A stretch of 64,000 nt of DNA from Uliginosibacterium sp. 31-16 (GCF_030730865.1 NZ_JAVALZ010000002.1:248001-312000); one strand, 5' to 3'. Numbered from the stretch's first letter, positions 28,275 through 37,745 are shown. A program made the numbers and translations. Notes: generated by a model from the sequence alone, not told the origin.

Positions 28275-29432
28275 ATGAAACGTTTTGCATGCGCTGGCCT
28301 GCTGCTCTTTCCTCTGCTGGCACTGGCCGTGAAGGGCGAACGCTTTCCGGCCGAAGCCAGGACTGTCACCGACGAGCCGGCGTATTCGGTACTGCAGCTC
28401 ACCACGCATGCTGCCGACGATGCCGGCCTCTACTTCACCAACGAGGCGTTTTCGCCGGCCGACAATCTGCTGGTCTTCACCTCGAAACGTAACGGCAGCT
28501 GGAATCTCTACGGCATTGATCTGACGAGCCACGCGATCATCCAGCTCACGGATTCCAGACGCATTTCCGGCACTGGCGCGGTGGTGGCACCCGGCTCCCG
28601 CGAGGTGTTCTACAAGGAGGGAAGCCAGATCAAGGCGCTGAGCCTCGTTACCCTGGCTGAACGCGTGCTGACCGACCTGCCCAGGGGCTTCATCATCTCG
28701 GCAGCCGTAACGGCTTCGCCGGACGGCAAGGTTGTGGCGCTGTCCCAGGTGGAGGACATTCCGATCACCACGAAGACGGATGTGATCTATTCCGACATGG
28801 ACGAGCGCTTCGAGAAACGGCCCTTCAGCCAGATATTCACCGGCAATGGCAATGGCACGGACTGGCACATGGTGGCCGGGCAGCAGAAATGGATCAGCCA
28901 TGTACTGCTTGGCCCGCAAACGCCTTACCCCCTGCTCTACTGCCACGAGGGGCGCTGGAATCGCGTGGAGCAGCGCATGTGGCTGATCAGTCGCGACGAC
29001 ACAGGCAAGCGCAAGTTGCGCGAAGAAGAGACGCCGGAGCTGTCCATTGGCCACGAATACTTCTTCCCGGATGGCGTGCGTGTGGGCTACCACGGAAACT
29101 ACGCGGCGCCAGACAAACGCAGCTTCATCGGTGTGGCCGACATCCGTGACGGCTCGTACAGGGAATACGTGACGCCTGCCGGCAACATGCACACCCATGC
29201 CAATGCCCAAGGCACGCTGTTTGTGGGCGACGGCAGCCCGCGTGCGCCTTTCATCAACGTGTATGCGCTGCACGAGGGCAAGCTGGAGGGCGGCCCGCTG
29301 TTCCGCCACGACGGATCCTGGGCAAAACAGGAATGGCATCCACACCCGCGCTTCCTGCCCGACGGCAAACAGGTGGTATTCACCAGCAATCGCGGCGGCG
29401 ATGGCAATGTCTATCTGCTGAAGCTGAAGTGA
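28275..29432 (+). CDS. ogl: oligogalacturonate lyase, PL22 family
   Basis: 385 aa. Start at MKRFACAGLLLF, giving a signal peptide (cleavage near LALA). The seven-bladed propeller of PL22 is recognisable: VFTSKRNGSWNLYGIDL, HVLLGPQTPYPLLYCHEG followed by RWNRVEQRMW, IGHEYFFPDGVRVGYHGNY, and HTHANAQGTLFVGDG. In characterised Ogl enzymes equivalent His residues bind Mn and the reaction splits unsaturated digalacturonate into 5-keto-4-deoxyuronate. Classical Ogl is cytoplasmic, so the N-terminal signal peptide here implies a periplasmic enzyme, which is unusual. It is transcribed divergently from the beta-propeller lipoprotein gene. Confidence 0.85.
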   Translation: MKRFACAGLLLFPLLALAVKGERFPAEARTVTDEPAYSVLQLTTHAADDAGLYFTNEAFSPADNLLVFTSKRNGSWNLYGIDLTSHAIIQLTDSRRISGTGAVVAPGSREVFYKEGSQIKALSLVTLAERVLTDLPRGFIISAAVTASPDGKVVALSQVEDIPITTKTDVIYSDMDERFEKRPFSQIFTGNGNGTDWHMVAGQQKWISHVLLGPQTPYPLLYCHEGRWNRVEQRMWLISRDDTGKRKLREEETPELSIGHEYFFPDGVRVGYHGNYAAPDKRSFIGVADIRDGSYREYVTPAGNMHTHANAQGTLFVGDGSPRAPFINVYALHEGKLEGGPLFRHDGSWAKQEWHPHPRFLPDGKQVVFTSNRGGDGNVYLLKLK

Positions 29433-29448
29433 TGCGCGACGGCTTGCC

Positions 29449-29510
29449 GGAGAGCCGCATCTGGCGGCCCTCTTGCGGCAGGATGCCTGAAGACGCCCGC
29501 GGCAAGCGGG
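29449..29510. repeat. family A palindromic repeat
   Basis: GGAGAGCCGCATCTGGCGGC followed by GCCTGAAGACGCCCGCGGCA, 17 bases after the ogl stop codon. Confidence 0.55.
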
Positions 29511-29601
29511 TGTCGGAGCAGCGCTCTCGCCACACCTCCAGGCTGACACCGGTGTGCGCGTCAGCTAGGCTGAACTCACTCCATCCGCTCCGGAGGCCGC
29601 C

Positions 29602-29922
29602 ATGCGCCCTGCCCGTCTCGACGATTCCGCTGCAAACGCCGCGCTGGAAGCGCTGAATCTGCGCATCGCCACAGCGTGGGCACTGCAGGATGGCAAGCTG
29701 CAGAAGACGTTCCGTTTCAAGGATTTCCGTACGGCATTCGCGTTCATGACCCGCGTGGCCGACAGTGCCGAATCACTGAACCATCACCCTGAATGGCACA
29801 ACACCTACAACCGGGTACAGGTAGCACTCAGCACCCACGATGCAGGTGGCCTCACCACGCTGGATTTCGATCTGGCCGAGGCCATGGAAGCCGCCGCCGC
29901 AGAATACGCAGCAAAGACCTGA
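29602..29922 (+). CDS. phhB: pterin-4-alpha-carbinolamine dehydratase
   Basis: 106 aa, typical family size. The core [17 protein letters not shown], then [19 protein letters not shown] with the catalytic His-His pair, then a late [16 protein letters not shown], is diagnostic. It dehydrates 4a-hydroxytetrahydrobiopterin, recycling the cofactor of aromatic amino acid hydroxylases (PhhA), and can double as the transcription cofactor DCoH. No phhA gene is adjacent. GGAGG precedes the ATG. Confidence 0.93.
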   Translation: MRPARLDDSAANAALEALNLRIATAWALQDGKLQKTFRFKDFRTAFAFMTRVADSAESLNHHPEWHNTYNRVQVALSTHDAGGLTTLDFDLAEAMEAAAAEYAAKT

Positions 29923-29941
29923 ACTGCGCGGGGCTGTGCGC

Positions 29942-30178
29942 TCAGGCGCGTCTCAGGGAAACATCAAGCGCGTCGATGACACCGGCCCAGTCCGCATCGG
30001 CAGACAGTTCATTCTGCAGCAACGCGCGCTGCGAGGAGCTCCAGAACGGCGCATCCTGCAGCCGGATGGCCGTGTCCAGCGGGGCATGCGCGGCGATGAA
30101 GGCTGCTACGGCGGCATCATCCGCAGCCAGCCCGAGTTGCGCAAACAGGGCGTTCATTGAGTGTACGGGCGCTTCCAT
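29942..30178 (-). CDS. DUF2789 family protein
   Basis: 78 aa. MNALFAQLGLAADDAAVAAF, then FWSSSQRALLQNELSADADW and AGVIDAL match the small helical DUF2789 family found in beta- and gammaproteobacteria. No function is known. It could start at the first Met or at the internal MNALF. It converges on the phhB gene with a 19-base gap. Confidence 0.8.
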   Translation of the reverse strand: MEAPVHSMNALFAQLGLAADDAAVAAFIAAHAPLDTAIRLQDAPFWSSSQRALLQNELSADADWAGVIDALDVSLRRA

Positions 30179-30253
30179 CCTGAGCCTCCTTGCCGGGAAC
30201 GACTCTTCATTCTAGGCCGTAGTGTGCCGCAGAACACCAGGCTCGCACCCATG

Positions 30254-30283
30254 AAAAAGCCCGCCTGGCAGGCGGGCGGGCTT
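30254..30283 (-). terminator. rho-independent terminator of argG
   Basis: On the minus strand GCCCGCCTGCCAGGCGGGC then TTTTTC, 22 bases after the argG stop. Confidence 0.8.
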
Positions 30284-30304
30284 TGGGGAGCCGTTGATTC
30301 AGGC

Positions 30305-31732
<1,428 letters not shown>

Positions 31733-31784
31733 TCACTATGCCAGCCCCATGCCCGCCAAGCCGCATGCAGCGGCCTTGTCACGG

Positions 31785-31834
31785 CATGCAGGCGGAAGAG
31801 GCCCGCTGGATGCAGCTCGCGGGGAAGCACAATG
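31785..31834. repeat. family A-like repeat arm
   Basis: GGCGGAAGAGGCCCGCTGGA followed by TGCAGCTCGCGGGGAAG, a degenerate single copy between PL9 and argG. Confidence 0.4.
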
Positions 31835-31863
31835 AAAAACGCACGCCGGGTCACGGCGTGCGT
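31835..31863 (-). terminator. rho-independent terminator of the PL9 gene
   Basis: On the minus strand ACGCACGCC-GTGACCC-GGCGTGCGT-TTTT, 41 bases after the stop codon. Confidence 0.8.
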
Positions 31864-31903
31864 CGTGTTGCGACCGGGGCGGCAGAGCGCCCCGCAAACA
31901 GCC

Positions 31904-33535
31904 TTACTCGCGCTCGAAAGCGCCCAGATCCGGTGCCGTGCCCTTGTAGGCGATACCGACATTGACACCCTTGTTGATCAGCTTGCTGCCGGAAGACAGG
32001 CGGAACAGGCTGTTGTTCGGCAAGCTGCCATCCGCGTTGCGCGCAGCCGTCGCCAGGCTGGTATCCAGGCTGGCGAAATCCGAACTGGCCGTCGCAATGC
32101 TGTTCCAGGTGTTGTTGGTCGAGGTGGCATTGGCGATCACGTCTGCGCTGGTGCCGGACAGGGAGGCATTGTTGCGCAGGATGTTCTTCTCGCCCGAGGC
32201 CAGCGTACCGCCCCAGCTGAAGTTGATCTTGTTCTTGTAGCCGGTGTTGTTGTAGAGCGTCACGCCACCCGTGTTGTTGTTCTGGTCGAAGCCCTTGCCG
32301 GGGTGACCAAACGCCACCGAGTTGCTGATCTTGTTGCGTTGCACCGCACCGTTGCCGCCCAGTTTGAAGCCGTTGCCGTTGCCAGCGAAAGCGCTGTCGC
32401 TCCACAGGTTGATACCGTTGTTGAAGGCCCAGCTCTTCTCGATGGTCACGGCCTGCGGGCTGTCGAAGGTGTCGAAGCCGTCATCCGAATTGTTCCAGGC
32501 TCGGCAGCCGTAGAAGAAGTTGCCGGCGCCCTGGGTCTGCTTGGAGGCGAAGCCGTCGGCCATGCTGCCGTTTTTCTTCGGATCGTAGTTGTTGTAGGCG
32601 TCGACGTTGATCACCTTGGTGTAGGAGCCGCCCTTGTTGATTTCGAGACCGCTGTTGCGGTTGTTGTAGAAGGCGACGTTCTCGAAGGTGTTGTAGGCCC
32701 CGGTGACGTAAGTGCCCTGATAACCCGCCCGCGTCACGGCGATACCCTTGAAGTACCAGTAGCTGCCGGTCAGGTAGAAACCATAGGAATCCTGCACCCA
32801 GGCGCCCGTCGGGAAAGAGAAGTCGATCACGGCGCGACCGCAGTTGGCCGCCACCATGTAGATCTTCGCGCTGGCCGTGCCGGACTTGGAGAGCGTGATG
32901 GTGTTCTTCGCCCCTGCGGTATAAGGCACGGTGTAGGTGCCCGGCTGCAGCAGGATCATCTGGCCGGCTGTCACCTTGGACAGCGCCGCAGTCAGACTCA
33001 TTGACGCCGAAAAGCTGGTGCCAGCGCCACTGGCTGAACCGGTCGGCGTGACGTAATAGACCTTGGATGCCGTCAGGTTGCTGGTTTCAGTGCCACAGCC
33101 CGTTACATAGGGGTCGCCACCGGAAGAAGAGCTGCTGGAACTCGACGAACTGCTGGATGAAGAGCTTGACGAAGAGCTGCTCGACGAAGACGAACTGCTG
33201 GAACTGGACGAAGACGACGAACTGCTGCTGGAGCTGGAAGAAGATGAAGAGCTCGACGAACTGCTGGAACTGCTCACTTCCGGCCCCACGGAACACCAGG
33301 CGGAAGTGGTGAAAGTGTTCGCAGGAAACGCGGACAACGCGCAGGTGAAATTACCGGTCAGATTGGCATAAACAAAGCTGCCGGCTTTGCCCAGCGCCAC
33401 TTTGTGGGTGCCGGTCATGCTGCATGTACCGCCGACCTGGGCGCACTTCGTGTAGCCGGAAGGATAGTCGGTTGCTGCCTGGGCATTGGCAAACAGCAAC
33501 AAGGCGGCCAGCCCGCCGATAAATCTGCTTTTCAT
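31904..33535 (-). CDS. secreted pectate lyase-like beta-helix protein (PL9 type) with N-terminal Cys module and poly-Ser linker
   Basis: 543 aa from the ATG at 33535, preceded by AGGAGA. Signal peptide (cleavage after ANAQA). Residues about 20-90 form a compact module (DYPSGYTKCAQVGGTCSMTG, FTC, SAWCSVGP) with four Cys. It is nearly identical to the module in the PL1 lyase at 49247-51094. A linker of about 45 Ser follows. The C-terminal beta-helix (about 150-543) has YYVTPTGSASGAGTSFSASM, AFYNNRNSGLEINKG, DGFASKQTQGAGNFFYGC, DGFDTFDS and NGNGFKLGGNG, as in PL9 (PelL/PelX) lyases. It probably cleaves polygalacturonate outside the cell. Confidence 0.85.
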   Translation of the reverse strand: MKSRFIGGLAALLLFANAQAATDYPSGYTKCAQVGGTCSMTGTHKVALGKAGSFVYANLTGNFTCALSAFPANTFTTSAWCSVGPEVSSSSSSSSSSSSSSSSSSSSSSSSSSSSSSSSSSSSSSSSSSSSSSSSSSSGGDPYVTGCGTETSNLTASKVYYVTPTGSASGAGTSFSASMSLTAALSKVTAGQMILLQPGTYTVPYTAGAKNTITLSKSGTASAKIYMVAANCGRAVIDFSFPTGAWVQDSYGFYLTGSYWYFKGIAVTRAGYQGTYVTGAYNTFENVAFYNNRNSGLEINKGGSYTKVINVDAYNNYDPKKNGSMADGFASKQTQGAGNFFYGCRAWNNSDDGFDTFDSPQAVTIEKSWAFNNGINLWSDSAFAGNGNGFKLGGNGAVQRNKISNSVAFGHPGKGFDQNNNTGGVTLYNNTGYKNKINFSWGGTLASGEKNILRNNASLSGTSADVIANATSTNNTWNSIATASSDFASLDTSLATAARNADGSLPNNSLFRLSSGSKLINKGVNVGIAYKGTAPDLGAFERE

Positions 33536-33619
33536 GGATTTGTCTCCTGATCGTGATGGCGATAGGCACATGTGCTTCGCCTTCTTTTCGTTTATTTCTG
33601 CAGCACATAGCCGCCACGC

Positions 33620-33715
33620 GTAGGATAAAAACCTACAAGCAATATGGCAACATTTGGTCAAAATAGGTAATTAATGAAGCCCTGTCAAGAAACTGAACTA
33701 TCACTTTCGTAATAC
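33620..33715 (-). promoter_or_regulatory. conserved upstream element shared with the second PL1 gene
   Basis: Contains the inverted repeat GTAGG-ATAAAAA-CCTAC (33620-33636), then CAATATGGCAACATTTGGTC, ATAGGTAATTAATGAAG and CTGTCAAGAAAC. The same blocks in the same order occur at 51174-51270 before the PL1 gene (GTAAG-AAAAAAA-CTTAC, CAATGGCAGGATTTAGTCAA, TTAGGCAATGAAG, CTGTCAACAAAT). On the coding strand TTTGACC could be a -35 box. The inverted repeat sits 84-100 bases before the start codon. It is probably a promoter plus operator, or a structured leader. Confidence 0.65.
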
Positions 33716-33730
33716 ATTCAGGACGGGCAC

Positions 33731-33754
33731 ACCCGGTTTTCAAGGGAACCGGGG
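33731..33754. terminator. hairpin
   Basis: ACCCGGTT-TTCAAGGG-AACCGGGG followed by TTTCTT on the plus strand. It lies in the gap between the PL9 promoter and the end of the HDOD gene, so its owner is unclear. Confidence 0.35.
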
Positions 33755-33874
33755 TTTCTTCCAGCGCGGATCATGACTATCCGCGCACCGCCGGCGCAGG
33801 GCTGCGAAACGGTCTTCGGCGCGCCCGGAGCTCATACCTCCCGGACAAAGCCCCTTGCCGACAGGGCGACCAGG

Positions 33875-34699
33875 TTACAGCAGTGGCTCGACCGAGGCAG
33901 GCAGATCAACACAGGCTTCGATCCGCTTCTGGGCGTCCACACGGCTGAAGGACAAGCGGGCCAGCACGGCAGGATCCAGCAGGACGCTGATTTTTTCGGG
34001 GTCATCCCCCTCCAGCAGCCCCTGGGTCACGACGCAGGACAGATTGACGATGGCGGCCAGCGGCCCTGCTTCGGGCGCCAGAGGCTCGGCACACCAGCGC
34101 AGGGCATTCTGGATGGTGGAGGGGAAATTCCAGCGCCGGGCCAGTTCGGCACCGACCTCGCAGTGATTCAGCCCGAGCAGGGCGCGCTCCTGCTCAAACA
34201 GAGCCTTGCTGCAGGCTGCAGCGCTGCTGTCGAGCCGGGCGGCAACATCCGGCAGGCCCAGATGGATGATGATCTGTCCCAGGCGGGCCATGAGCCCAGC
34301 GGTATAGGCGAATTCCCGGTTGACACCCTGATGTTTGCCCAGTTGCCTTGCCACGCCAGCGCAGATCATCGACTGGCGCCAGAAGGACGGCATGTCCAGC
34401 CCTTCGACGCTGGCGAAAGCGCGCGAGATGCCGGAGGCGATGACCAGCGAGCGCAAAGCCACGAGGCCGATCATGGTGACCGCCTGATCAATCGCACCGA
34501 TCCGCTTGCTGGCACCGAAAGCGCTGGAGTTGGCCATGGCCAGCACGCGCACGGAGAGCGACTGATCGAGCTTGACCTGAGCCACGAGCGAGCCGATGTC
34601 GACATCCTCCTTGCACAGGGAGGCGATCAGATCCTGCACCACCCGCGGCATGCTGGGAATGCGTGGCAGATCGGCAAAGAGTTTTTCCAGGGCACTCAT
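33875..34699 (-). CDS. HDOD domain protein
   Basis: 274 aa from MSALEKLFADLPRIPSMP. The HDOD fold fills the protein: an SMPRVVQDLIASL start, VAQVKLDQSLSVRVLAMANS, AIDQAVTMIGLVALRSLVIA, then the decayed HD region (GLMARLGQIIIHLGLP) and AELARRWNFPSTIQNALRWC. The family lacks the HD metal ligands and usually acts as a regulatory scaffold in signalling, motility or c-di-GMP pathways in beta- and gammaproteobacteria. No partner domain is fused. Confidence 0.88.
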   Translation of the reverse strand: MSALEKLFADLPRIPSMPRVVQDLIASLCKEDVDIGSLVAQVKLDQSLSVRVLAMANSSAFGASKRIGAIDQAVTMIGLVALRSLVIASGISRAFASVEGLDMPSFWRQSMICAGVARQLGKHQGVNREFAYTAGLMARLGQIIIHLGLPDVAARLDSSAAACSKALFEQERALLGLNHCEVGAELARRWNFPSTIQNALRWCAEPLAPEAGPLAAIVNLSCVVTQGLLEGDDPEKISVLLDPAVLARLSFSRVDAQKRIEACVDLPASVEPLL

Positions 34700-34995
34700 A
34701 GACTGCGACTTTGGGGATGTTGATCCGGCAGGCGCATAGTGTATACCCACCCCTCTTGCGATGAAGCCTCATGTGCCGCGAACGCGCTTGCGCACGGCAG
34801 ACGGCATGAGCACGACACCGGTTGCGCGAAAGGGAGGCGCTGCTTTACGCCACCGCCCTGCCCCCCGACATCCACCTGCCTGCACAACCGCATCCGGCGG
34901 ACATCTTCAGGCAGGCAAGCCGGCGAGGCAGGATGGGCGAAGCTGTCCCGGCAGACCGGCTGAAGAGCCGCGCCAGACGCGGCTCTTCAGGCATC
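34700..34995. repeat. intergenic gap with family A palindromic repeat (34877-34992)
   Basis: CCTGCACAACCGCATCCGGC then GGACATCTTCAGGCAGGC, and the strong palindrome GAAGAGCCGC-GCCAGA-GCGGCTCTTC at the end, which may also terminate slyD (minus strand). The rest of the gap holds no gene. Confidence 0.7.
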
Positions 34996-35472
34996 TCAAT
35001 GCTGATGCCCGTGTTCGCCGTGCACATGCTCGTGGGCAATTTCCTCGGCGCTGGCCTCGCGCACGTCCAGCACTTTCACGGCACAGCGCAGGGCCTTGCC
35101 CGCCAGCGGGTGATTGCCGTCGAGCATCACGACCGGGCCTTTGATCTTAGTGACGAAGAAATAGCGCGCTTCACCGGCGTGATCGAGACGCTGGATCTGC
35201 CCACCCACCTTCACGCCGGCGGGAAATTCGCTCTTCGGCATGGTCTGCACCAGCGCCTCATCGTAGGCACCGAAAGCATCCTCGACGCTCAGCGCCAGGC
35301 TCGTTGCAAAGCCGGGTTCCTGTCCTTCCAGCGCCTCTTCGAGCTTGGGGAAAATGCTGTCGTAACCGCCGTGCAGGTAGGAAAAAGGCTTCTTGCCTTC
35401 GTCGATCAGCAGACCTTTTTCATCGCTCACTTTGAGGCTGATGGTGACGGCCGTGTTGCGGGTAATTTTCAT
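34996..35472 (-). CDS. slyD: FKBP-type peptidyl-prolyl isomerase, SlyD
   Basis: 158 aa from MKITRNTAVTISLKV, the canonical SlyD start; the frame upstream to 35526 is ignored. FKBP half: FSYLHGGYDSIFPKLEEALE. The IF insert domain (about 75-125) follows, with MPKSEFPAGVKVGGQIQ and HPLAGKALRCAVKVLDVREA. The tail is His-rich (HEHVHGEHGHQH), a nickel/zinc-binding tail shorter than in E. coli SlyD. It is a cytoplasmic folding helper and metallochaperone. AGGT lies upstream of the ATG. Confidence 0.93.
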   Translation of the reverse strand: MKITRNTAVTISLKVSDEKGLLIDEGKKPFSYLHGGYDSIFPKLEEALEGQEPGFATSLALSVEDAFGAYDEALVQTMPKSEFPAGVKVGGQIQRLDHAGEARYFFVTKIKGPVVMLDGNHPLAGKALRCAVKVLDVREASAEEIAHEHVHGEHGHQH

Positions 35473-35585
35473 GGGTAAAACCTGTTGAAAGGGGTGAGTG
35501 GGAGAGTACGACGCGCCATTTTCCACGAACGCGCGCGGCAGGGGAAATCCCGGCAGAACCGGGCAGTCCCCTGCCCCGGCAGCGA

Positions 35586-36650
35586 TCAGCCCAAGGCCGG
35601 GTAGTCGGTATAGCCGACGACCGGATCGGGCTGGCCATAACCGTAGAAGCTCTCCGCGCGCCAGGCGTTGAGCGGTGCGGCCTGCAGCAGGCGCTGCGGC
35701 AGATCCGGCGTGGCGATGAAGTCCTTGCCGAAGCTGACCGCATCGGCCTCGCCACTGGCCAGCAGGTGCTGGGCAGTCTCGATGCTGAGGCCCTGATTGG
35801 CGATGTACACGCCACCAAATGCGGCCTTGAGGGCCGGGCCGAGGCGCGGCTCATCCTGCGATTCGCGCGCGAAGATGAAGGCAATCTTGCGCTTGCCCAG
35901 TTCGCGCGCAACGTAGCCGAAGGTCGCCTGCGGATTGCTGTCGCCCATGCTGTGCGAATCGCTGCGTGGCGCCAGATGCACGCCAACACGGCCGGCGCCC
36001 CACACGCTGATGGCGGCGTCCGTCGCCTCCAGCAGGAAACGGGCGCGGTTCTCGATGCTGCCGCCGTAATTGTCGGTGCGCCGGTTGGTGCTGTCCTGCA
36101 GGAACTGGTCCGGCAGATAGCCATTGGCACCATGGATTTCCACGCCGTCAAAACCGGCCCGTTTGGCGTTCTCGGCGCCCTTGCGATAGGCCTCGATGAT
36201 CACCGGGATTTCGGCGGTTTCCAGCGCGCGCGGCACGACGTAATCGCGCATCGGACGCAGCAGGCTGACGTGGCCTTCGGCGGCAATCGCACTGGGCGCC
36301 ACCGGCAACTCGCCATCCAGGAATTCGGGATCCGAAATGCGCCCGACGTGCCAGAGCTGCAGGAAGATGCGCCCGCCGGCAGCATGCACGGCACGGGTGA
36401 CGAGCTTCCAGCCCTCCACCTGCTCATCCGACCAGATCCCGGGCGTGTCCGGGTAGCCGACACCCATCGGTGTGACCGAGGTGGCTTCCGAAAGAATCAG
36501 GCCAGCGCTGGCGCGCTGGGCGTAGTACTCGGCCATCAGGGCGTTGGGCACGCGGCCGGCATCGGCGCGGCAGCGCGTCAGCGGCGCCATCACGATGCGG
36601 TTGGGCCAGTGCAGGTCTCCGACCTGGATCGGATCAAAAAGAGTGGTCAT
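35586..36650 (-). CDS. nemA: Old Yellow Enzyme family alkene reductase (NemA-like)
   Basis: 354 aa flavoprotein. MTTLFDPIQVGDLHWPNRIV and APLTRCRAD begin the barrel, QLWHVGRI follows, and FDGVEIHGANGYLPDQFLQ with STNRRTDNYGG holds the FMN and substrate-binding HxxN set. It reduces activated alkenes, N-ethylmaleimide and nitrate esters using NAD(P)H. The gene directly follows an ArsR-family regulator on the same strand (33-base gap), suggesting electrophile- or stress-induced expression as one unit. Confidence 0.93.
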   Translation of the reverse strand: MTTLFDPIQVGDLHWPNRIVMAPLTRCRADAGRVPNALMAEYYAQRASAGLILSEATSVTPMGVGYPDTPGIWSDEQVEGWKLVTRAVHAAGGRIFLQLWHVGRISDPEFLDGELPVAPSAIAAEGHVSLLRPMRDYVVPRALETAEIPVIIEAYRKGAENAKRAGFDGVEIHGANGYLPDQFLQDSTNRRTDNYGGSIENRARFLLEATDAAISVWGAGRVGVHLAPRSDSHSMGDSNPQATFGYVARELGKRKIAFIFARESQDEPRLGPALKAAFGGVYIANQGLSIETAQHLLASGEADAVSFGKDFIATPDLPQRLLQAAPLNAWRAESFYGYGQPDPVVGYTDYPALG

Positions 36651-36683
36651 GGCGGGTTCTCCGTAGGGGTTGGGCGGGGCTTG

Positions 36684-37007
36684 TTATAAATCGTGCTGCA
36701 TTTGCTGCAGGAAGGCGGCGATCACCGCTTCGTTGCGGGCATAGAAAATCCACTGACCGACCTTGCGTGTGCTGACCAGGCCCGCACGCTGCAGGCTGGC
36801 CAGGTGCGCCGAGACGGTGGATTGCGACAGGCCGGCCTTCTCGTAGATCTTGCCGGCGCAGACGCCGAGTTCGAAGGAGTGCTCCTGGGCCGGAAACTGC
36901 TGCGCCGGATCTTTCAGCCAGGCCAGGATTTCGCGCCGGGCCGGGCTGGCCAGCGCCTTGATGATTTCGTCCAGATCAGTGACAGGAGGGGTAGCGGGTG
37001 CGGTCAT
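36684..37007 (-). CDS. ArsR-family transcriptional regulator
   Basis: 107 aa from MTAPATPPV; the frame opens at 37052, but that start would overlap the likely operator. The winged helix is clear: ALASPARREILAWLKD, AGLSQSTVSAHLASLQRAGL and VSTRKVGQWIFYARNEAVI. A single Cys (GVCAGKIYEKAG) sits between helices and could sense electrophiles. It is transcribed with the OYE reductase gene downstream and probably represses both. Confidence 0.88.
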   Translation of the reverse strand: MTAPATPPVTDLDEIIKALASPARREILAWLKDPAQQFPAQEHSFELGVCAGKIYEKAGLSQSTVSAHLASLQRAGLVSTRKVGQWIFYARNEAVIAAFLQQMQHDL

Positions 37008-37030
37008 GATTTCGTTGTGGAGCGAATCTT

Positions 37031-37050
37031 GTTTCGTCTTGTAGCGAAAC
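37031..37050. promoter_or_regulatory. putative operator of the ArsR-OYE unit
   Basis: GTTTCG-TCTTGTAG-CGAAAC is a 6-bp inverted repeat 24-43 bases before the chosen ArsR start. A further TTAACGAAAT half-site lies just beyond, and the stretch is locally AT-rich, as expected for an autoregulated promoter. Confidence 0.5.
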
Positions 37051-37235
37051 ATATATCGTCAATTAACGAAATACAAGCCCCGGAAGAAAATTTCATCCCG
37101 GCTCGGCACCGCGACCGATTCACAGGGCAGGCAATCCGGGCCCTGCCCGGCGAATCCATCCCGGACCGCAGGCCTGCCGCCAAGCCGCATGTGGTGGCGC
37201 TGTGCAGCCCCCTCGCCCGCCGAGGCCCACAGGGC

Positions 37236-37300
37236 ATGCTTCTTCCGGCAGGCCTGCTGGAAAACCACGCTGCAAGCAGGTCTTCAGGCATGCCCTGGGT
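37236..37300. repeat. family A-like repeat
   Basis: GCATGCTTCTTCCGGCAGGC and GCAGGTCTTCAGGCATGCCC make an imperfect inverted pair. It lies in the 385-base divergent gap between ArsR and the DUF2249 gene, which otherwise contains no gene. Confidence 0.45.
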
Positions 37301-37392
37301 GATTCTGAAAACCTGTCCCGGATCAAGGAACGTGAAGGATGTGGCCCTCTAGCATCCGGGTTCTGTTTCCCCCAACACACAAGGAGCCCCCC

Positions 37393-37710
37393 ATGGACTG
37401 CAGCAGCCAGAATCATCTCGACACCCACATCTTTGACGCCCGCGGCATCAGCAAGCGCTTCCGTCACTCGGCCATCTTCGGTGCCATCGAATCGCTGGAA
37501 GACGGCGAAACCATGCGCTTCATCAACGACCACGATCCGCTGCCCCTGCTGGCCCAGATCGCCACGCGCTACGGCAGTCAGGTTGTGCCGGAATACGTGG
37601 ATCGCAGCGGCCCGGTGGTGATCGACTTCCACATCCACGCCCTGAGCGAGGCAGACATGCCGCGCAGCGGCGGCTGTGGTGGCGACGGCTCCGGCGGCTG
37701 CGGCTGCTGA
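37393..37710 (+). CDS. DUF2249 domain protein with Gly/Cys tail
   Basis: 105 aa from MDCSSQNHLDTHIFDAR, preceded by AAGGAG. The DUF2249 fold (RGISKRFRHSAIFGAIESLE, GETMRFINDHDPLPLLAQI) resembles TusA/SirA-like small proteins and is often found near nitrogen-oxide or haem metabolism genes. The end GGCGGDGSGGCGC is a short Cys/Gly tail that could bind metal. Function is unknown. A good terminator follows. Confidence 0.8.
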   Translation: MDCSSQNHLDTHIFDARGISKRFRHSAIFGAIESLEDGETMRFINDHDPLPLLAQIATRYGSQVVPEYVDRSGPVVIDFHIHALSEADMPRSGGCGGDGSGGCGC

Positions 37711-37720
37711 GTACCCCGAA

Positions 37721-37745
37721 AGAGACGCTGCGGCGTCTCTTTTTC
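37721..37745 (+). terminator. rho-independent terminator
   Basis: AGAGACGC-TGCG-GCGTCTCT then TTTTCTTT, 10 bases after the DUF2249 stop. Confidence 0.85.

Noticed and set aside
33087-33296. Low-complexity frames opposite and beside the Ser linkers (Gln/Phe-, Glu/Leu- or Trp/Cys-rich)
   Set aside because: They arise from the repetitive Ser codons of the lyase and protease linkers read in other frames.
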